A stretch of 64,000 bases of DNA from Pseudomonas gozinkensis (GTDB taxonomy: Bacteria > Pseudomonadota > Gammaproteobacteria > Pseudomonadales > Pseudomonadaceae): the NCBI RefSeq assembly GCF_014863585.1, contig NZ_CP062253.1, forward strand, positions 310,001 to 374,000. Reading direction: 5' to 3'. A program made the position numbers and the translations under genes. This document shows, in pieces, positions 60,569 to 64,000 of this stretch (positions within the stretch are counted from its first letter, which is position 1; each line of letters opens with the position of its first letter). The notes under the pieces were generated by a model that saw nothing but the letters and a program-made list of their open reading frames with translations, did not search any database and had not been told where the DNA came from.

Positions 60569-61930
60569 GTGCTAATCAGCAAGAGAATTACTAGAGAAAT
60601 GTCTAGACCAATTGGAGTTGACTTATTCGCTGGTGCAGGGGGGCTCAGCCTAGGTTTTGAACAGGCTGGGTTCGATGTGGTCGCCGCTGTGGAGATCGAC
60701 CCGGTGCACTCTGCAATACATGAATATAATTTCCCGCACTGCAAGGTTCTTGCCCAGTCAATAACAGACCTAAATGGGGCAAGCATTCGCCAGCAGGCAG
60801 ATTTGGGCGACAGGGAGGTGGATGTAGTTTTCGGGGGTGCTCCTTGTCAAGGGTTTTCAATGATAGGACAACGTGCTCTTGATGATCCCCGTAACTCATT
60901 GGTCAGGGATTTTGTGCGCATTGTTCATGAGCTCGATGCAAAGTACTTCGTTTTTGAAAACGTTAAAGGGCTTACTGTTGGGAAACACCGAAAATTTTTG
61001 GAAGAACTGATTGCCGAGTTTGATGCGGAGGGTTACGAGGTTCGAAAAAATTGGCAGGTTTTGAATGCTTGTAATTTTGGCGTTCCGCAGGATCGACAAC
61101 GTTTATTTTTGCTGGGAGCTAAAAAGGGTTTAAATGTTCCTGAATATCCGGTGCCAGTTACGGCGCGTGCCGGGCGAGTTAGGAAAGATGAAGCGGAGCT
61201 TCCCCTAGGTCCTACTTGTTTAGATGCTCTCGGTGATCTCCCCGATGCAGAGTTGTTTGAAGAATTACTTGTAACTGATGAGGTTCAGACAACTAATTGG
61301 GGGCGGCCTAGTGGTTATGGTTCGCTCATGAGGTGTATGAATAAAGAAGGGTGGTATTTTGGTTATCAACGTCAATGGACACCTACCCTGTTAACTGCGA
61401 GCCTCAGAACAGATCATACGGAAATTTCACGTCGTAGATTTTCCGAAACTAACCCAGGTAGTGTTGAACCTGTCTCTCGGTTTTTCAAACTGCCACTTGA
61501 CGGCGTATCGAATACTCTTCGCGCGGGAACTGATTCGGCCCGAGGTGCTTTTACCAGCCCTCGTCCGATACACTATGAGTACAACCGATGCGTTACCGTA
61601 CGAGAAATGGCTCGGTTACATGGTTTTCCTGATTGGTTTCGATTCAACGAGACGAAATGGCACGGTGCTCGCCAGATAGGAAATGCGGTGCCGCCTCCCC
61701 TTGCAAGAGCTGTAGCAGGCCAAGTTATGGTCGCCATGGGAGTCAAACCTAACCGACCTGAGCAAAAAATTAACCTCGGAGCTACGAGGCTTCTGCGTAT
61801 GGGAGTGACCGAGGCATCGCGTTACTTTGGCATAGAGAATCCCATCGGTCGACGTGATCAAAAAAGTGGCATAAAAAAACGCAAACAGCACGAGGTAGAG
61901 GAGCAGCGCCTGCACGCTACTGAAAGCTAA
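60569..61930 (+). CDS. DNA (cytosine-5) methyltransferase
   Basis: This 453-residue C5-MTase has all core motifs: I (GVDLFAGAGGLSLGFEQAGF), IV with the catalytic Cys (GGAPCQGFS), VI (FENVKGL), VIII (QDRQRLFLLGA) and X (ARQIGNAVPPPLA). The recognition domain lies between VIII and X, around residues 190-330. The frame opens at GTG 60569; the ATG at 60599 (MSRPIGVDLF) is a good alternative. A basic C-terminal tail overlaps the convergent nuclease-candidate gene by 14 bases. Base composition is clearly more AT-rich than the core genome. It would methylate and protect one site class; the specificity is unknown. Confidence 0.95.
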   Translation: MLISKRITREMSRPIGVDLFAGAGGLSLGFEQAGFDVVAAVEIDPVHSAIHEYNFPHCKVLAQSITDLNGASIRQQADLGDREVDVVFGGAPCQGFSMIGQRALDDPRNSLVRDFVRIVHELDAKYFVFENVKGLTVGKHRKFLEELIAEFDAEGYEVRKNWQVLNACNFGVPQDRQRLFLLGAKKGLNVPEYPVPVTARAGRVRKDEAELPLGPTCLDALGDLPDAELFEELLVTDEVQTTNWGRPSGYGSLMRCMNKEGWYFGYQRQWTPTLLTASLRTDHTEISRRRFSETNPGSVEPVSRFFKLPLDGVSNTLRAGTDSARGAFTSPRPIHYEYNRCVTVREMARLHGFPDWFRFNETKWHGARQIGNAVPPPLARAVAGQVMVAMGVKPNRPEQKINLGATRLLRMGVTEASRYFGIENPIGRRDQKSGIKKRKQHEVEEQRLHATES

Positions 61931-62720
61931 ACCGCCGGATATTAATAATTTCTATTTGATCTATATCTGTGTGGGGAGAGAACTCGATGATCCACACAGT
62001 ATTCAAATTGTCTCGCCATAGTCCGATACTACGGATTCTTAATTCGGCTGTGAGATGTTTTTCTGCTGCGTAAGTATTAAGGTTTAATGCCTGAGACCAA
62101 GAAAGTTTATCTTGGCCACCTTTTCCAGAAATCGGAACTATAGTTTGAATGCCTTCTCGATCAATACCTGCTTGTACTTCATCGATCTCAATTTGGCCGT
62201 AACTTACTGAGGTTCGATGGTGTCCTTGGATAGGCCAGGCTTTGAAGCCAAGTATCGTGCTTAATAAGTCAATGTTTCTAACTCTTGTGAAAAGTGCCTG
62301 CTCATCATTTCCCAGTAGCGATGATATGAAAGGGGTGGTTTGATCTATTGCGATTTCCAGCGGTGGTTGTACAAATTGGTTGAGGTCGATGATATTTTTA
62401 CGTCGCGTGCGCCGAAACTTATAAAGGCCTTTTCCTCTTTGTAGCCAAGTTATAGGTCCGCACTGTTCTACTTCTGCTGGAAGTTCGCGGCGGGCGTCGT
62501 AGGTGTATTTTATATCTGGAACATTCGCAACTTCTGTATCTATCACGCCATCTGCTATGGCAGCGCGCATTGCGATGCGTACATGCTCTTGGTTGAAGTC
62601 GATTTCATAAGGAATTGTAGCAGGTGCCATTCCTGCAGTTAGATGCCTAAAAAGATATACTATAACTCGATCATATTTTGTGAGTTTAAGGAGCGCTTCG
62701 TGTGGAGTTTGGCTCAGCAT
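61917..62720 (-). CDS. Putative restriction endonuclease partner (PD-(D/E)XK candidate)
   Basis: This 267-residue protein is convergent with the methyltransferase, overlapping it by 14 bases at the 3' ends. I do not recognise the full family. Residues 177-210 read as a nuclease-like core: IEIDE (178-181), then GIDREG, then VPISGKGGQDK with Lys200 and Asp204, ending SWSQ. This resembles the D...(P)x(E/Q)xK strand pair of PD-(D/E)XK nucleases, though Ser-Gly replaces the usual Glu/Gln-Ala before the Lys. The N-terminal half contains a winged-helix-like stretch (LTKYDRVIVYLFRHLTAG). AT-rich codon use matches the methyltransferase. Restriction function is inferred mainly from context. Confidence 0.6.
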   Translation of the reverse strand: MLSQTPHEALLKLTKYDRVIVYLFRHLTAGMAPATIPYEIDFNQEHVRIAMRAAIADGVIDTEVANVPDIKYTYDARRELPAEVEQCGPITWLQRGKGLYKFRRTRRKNIIDLNQFVQPPLEIAIDQTTPFISSLLGNDEQALFTRVRNIDLLSTILGFKAWPIQGHHRTSVSYGQIEIDEVQAGIDREGIQTIVPISGKGGQDKLSWSQALNLNTYAAEKHLTAELRIRSIGLWRDNLNTVWIIEFSPHTDIDQIEIINIRRFSFQ

Positions 62721-62933
62721 GTGAGTTTGCCCGTAAAATTAGATAAAAGGTGCTTCAATAGCGTAGGTTATCGCTAACAGCTAAATGAAGTCAGTCAATT
62801 TTTTATTGAAATTTCGACAACAAGCGGCAGTAGGCTATTATTAAACGATATTTTTAGGAGTGGGCCAAGAGCTTCTTTCAAGAGTGATTCTGGCTAGCGA
62901 GAAACAGAAAAGGTGTCAGATCTGAATGGCATT

Positions 62934-63309
62934 CAACTAGCCATCGCCGAGATGGAAAAACAGGGCAAGGGCCACGTGGTCAACATCACCACCAGTCTGG
63001 TCGACCACGCCATCGAAGGCGTGCCCTCGGACCTCGCTTCGCTGACCAAGGGCGGCCTCAACGCGGCCACCAAATCCCTGGCCATCGAATACGCCAAACG
63101 CGGAATCCGGGTGAACGCGGTATCGCCAGGCATCACCAAAACGCCGATGCATGGCGAGGAAACCCACGCGGCACTGGGTGCGCTGCACCCGGTTGGGCAT
63201 ATGGGCGAGATCGAGGATATCGCTCAGGCGGTGGTGTATCTCGATAACGCGAACTTTTGTGACTGGCCAGATTCTGCACGTGGACGGCGGGCAGAGCGCT
63301 GGGCACTGA
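62934..63309 (+). pseudogene. Truncated and frameshifted copy of the SDR gene
   Basis: It corresponds to the last 375 bases of the SDR gene at 59732-60106. The N-terminal half, including the cofactor motif, is absent. A one-base insertion in the CTTTT run near 63258 shifts the frame so that the ending DGGQSAGH is lost, although the original stop codon and terminator remain. It reads as a decayed duplicate. Confidence 0.9.
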
Positions 63310-63324
63310 TTGATCCGGTAACAC

Positions 63325-63356
63325 AAAGCCCTCGCAGATTAGCGAGGGCTTTTTTG
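63325..63356. terminator. Terminator of the SDR duplicate, facing the DUF3077-like gene
   Basis: AAGCCCTCGC / GCGAGGGCTT stem with an AGATTA loop and six Ts. It is more perfectly paired than the copy at 60124. Confidence 0.85.
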
Positions 63357-63367
63357 TCGGTGACGGT

Positions 63368-63634
63368 TTACGGATCTGGACTCAGCACTTTGACCGCGTC
63401 ATCGACCAGCGCCTTGCTCAACTCCTGCAAATATTGCGAGGCGCAGGCGTGGAGTTCCGGATCGTTGGCGGCAGAAGTATCTGACGTGAGCAGTTTGGAG
63501 ATATGGAGCAGATGCGAGGCGTGGGAGAGGGCGGTGACGACCGGCACGCCGGGGTTGGTGCGGAAGAGTGCGTGGTTGGAGTGGAAGAAGAAATGGGTGA
63601 GGCCGAGGGTTTTCAGATCGTGGGGATGGGTCAT
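63368..63634 (-). CDS. DUF3077-like small protein
   Basis: This 88-residue helical protein has the pattern LFRTNPGVPVVTALSHASHL through LQELSKALVDDAVKVLSPDP, typical of the Pseudomonas DUF3077 family of unknown function. No signal peptide. It is convergent with the decayed SDR copy. Before the insertion it was probably convergent with the intact SDR gene. An IS256-family element starts about 80 bases upstream of it. Confidence 0.75.
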   Translation of the reverse strand: MTHPHDLKTLGLTHFFFHSNHALFRTNPGVPVVTALSHASHLLHISKLLTSDTSAANDPELHACASQYLQELSKALVDDAVKVLSPDP

Positions 63635-63711
63635 GGCTTCACCTACCGTTTGTTGGGAGGTGGAAAGGGCAGACTTGGGACGGATCGATGCTAATCATTT
63701 GTGAAACTCCC

Positions 63712-64000
63712 GGGACTGTCAGATATTTTGTGTTCGGGCATAACATGAGTAAGAGGTGCATGTATGCCAACCAAAAAGAAACCCGCGTTGCGAGAGCTGC
63801 CGAAAATCCCGAAAGAGCTGCTCGAGCAATTCACCGATGGACCGATGACCGCTGAAGCCATCGAGGACGCGTCAGCAGCGTTCAAGAAGGCTTTGATCGA
63901 GCGAGCGCTGAGTGCAGAGCTTGGTCACCACTTGGGCTATCCGCCGGGCGCGCAGCGCCCAGAGGATGAAACCAACCAGCGCAATGGTAAGAGCGGCAAG
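63712..64000 (+). mobile_element. IS256-family insertion sequence, left end (cut by window edge)
   Basis: The element appears to begin at GGGACTGTCAGATATTTTGT (63712), a sequence typical of IS256-family terminal repeats, and contains the start of its transposase gene. The right end lies outside the window, so the target duplication cannot be checked. Confidence 0.7.
63764..64000 (+). CDS. IS256-family transposase, N-terminal part (cut by window edge)
   Basis: The first 79 codons of a Mutator/IS256-type transposase are visible. The ATG at 63764 follows AGAGGTG. Diagnostic is FKKALIERALSAELGHHLGY followed by a basic N-Q-R-N-G-K-S-G-K segment at the window edge. The DDE residues lie outside the window. 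Confidence 0.92.
   Translation, partial: MPTKKKPALRELPKIPKELLEQFTDGPMTAEAIEDASAAFKKALIERALSAELGHHLGYPPGAQRPEDETNQRNGKSGK

Larger units (their letters stand above)
62934..63366. repeat. Long direct repeat flanking the restriction-modification insertion, copy 2
   Basis: Copy of 59732-60166 with scattered substitutions and a one-base insertion. The homology begins abruptly at CAACTAGCC and ends just after the terminator, before the convergent DUF3077-like gene. Confidence 0.9.

Overview
The window is chromosomal DNA of a fluorescent Pseudomonas (P. fluorescens complex). The evidence is high-GC coding sequence, many short REP palindromes built on a GTGGGAGCGGGCTTGCCCGCGA-type core, and core gene blocks in the order known from Pseudomonas: pckA-hslO-PAP2-hslR-rimABK-envZ/ompR-tex-gshA, yrfG-nudE-cysQ, and dctD-dctB-rmlC. 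No replication, rRNA or tRNA genes were seen.

Layout. 1-8.9 kb is a sulfur or organosulfur scavenging region. It holds a LacI-type regulator (cut by the window edge) with a palindromic operator, a TonB receptor, an FMN monooxygenase, an aldo/keto reductase and a convergent tauABCD operon. 8.9-10.6 kb is an IS3-family element inserted in the loop of a REP palindrome, next to a dense REP cluster. 10.6-24.1 kb is the conserved core block: glutathione synthesis, Tex, the OmpR/EnvZ (AmgRS-like) pair, the RimA/RimB/RimK ribosomal S6 modification operon, Hsp15, Hsp33 and PEP carboxykinase. 24.1-28.2 kb is accessory: a HigBA-like toxin-antitoxin pair, two DUF6124-like paralogues flanking a GxSxG hydrolase, a decayed ParDE-type module (antitoxin intact, toxin reduced to its C-terminus) and small secreted proteins.

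28.4-44.4 kb holds a RecQ helicase, a 3-hydroxyacyl-CoA dehydrogenase with a thioesterase, a glycine-zipper protein, an FdhF/YdeP molybdoenzyme with FdhD and a LysR regulator, a LysM/BON protein, yrfG/nudE/cysQ, the DctBD dicarboxylate two-component system and an rmlC without the rest of the rml operon. 44.5-53.9 kb holds a 970-residue kinase/barrel/class III aminotransferase-fold fusion, agmatine deiminase, a TonB siderophore receptor, a DsbA-fold protein and an OprD-family porin. The porin lies behind a promoter and intrinsic terminator that look like an attenuator or a small RNA.

54-57 kb is a compact operon of a 2OG-Fe dioxygenase, a GNAT acetyltransferase and the AzlCD amino-acid exporter, with a LysR gene overlapping it tail to tail. 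This suggests hydroxylation, possible acetylation and export of an amino acid. 57.6-58.2 kb is a DinJ/YafQ-type toxin-antitoxin pair. 58.5-60.1 kb is a tautomerase/FrnE-like/SDR operon.

60.2-63.4 kb is an AT-rich insertion carrying a C5-cytosine methyltransferase and a convergent, poorly recognisable partner that has features of a PD-(D/E)XK nuclease. It is bracketed by two roughly 430-bp direct copies of the 3' half of the neighbouring SDR gene. The layout matches the known insertion of restriction-modification genes with long target duplication. The window ends inside an IS256-family transposase gene.

The most promising items for follow-up are the dioxygenase-AzlCD operon, the restriction-modification insertion with its uncharacterised nuclease candidate, the kinase/phospholyase-like fusion and the leader upstream of the porin.
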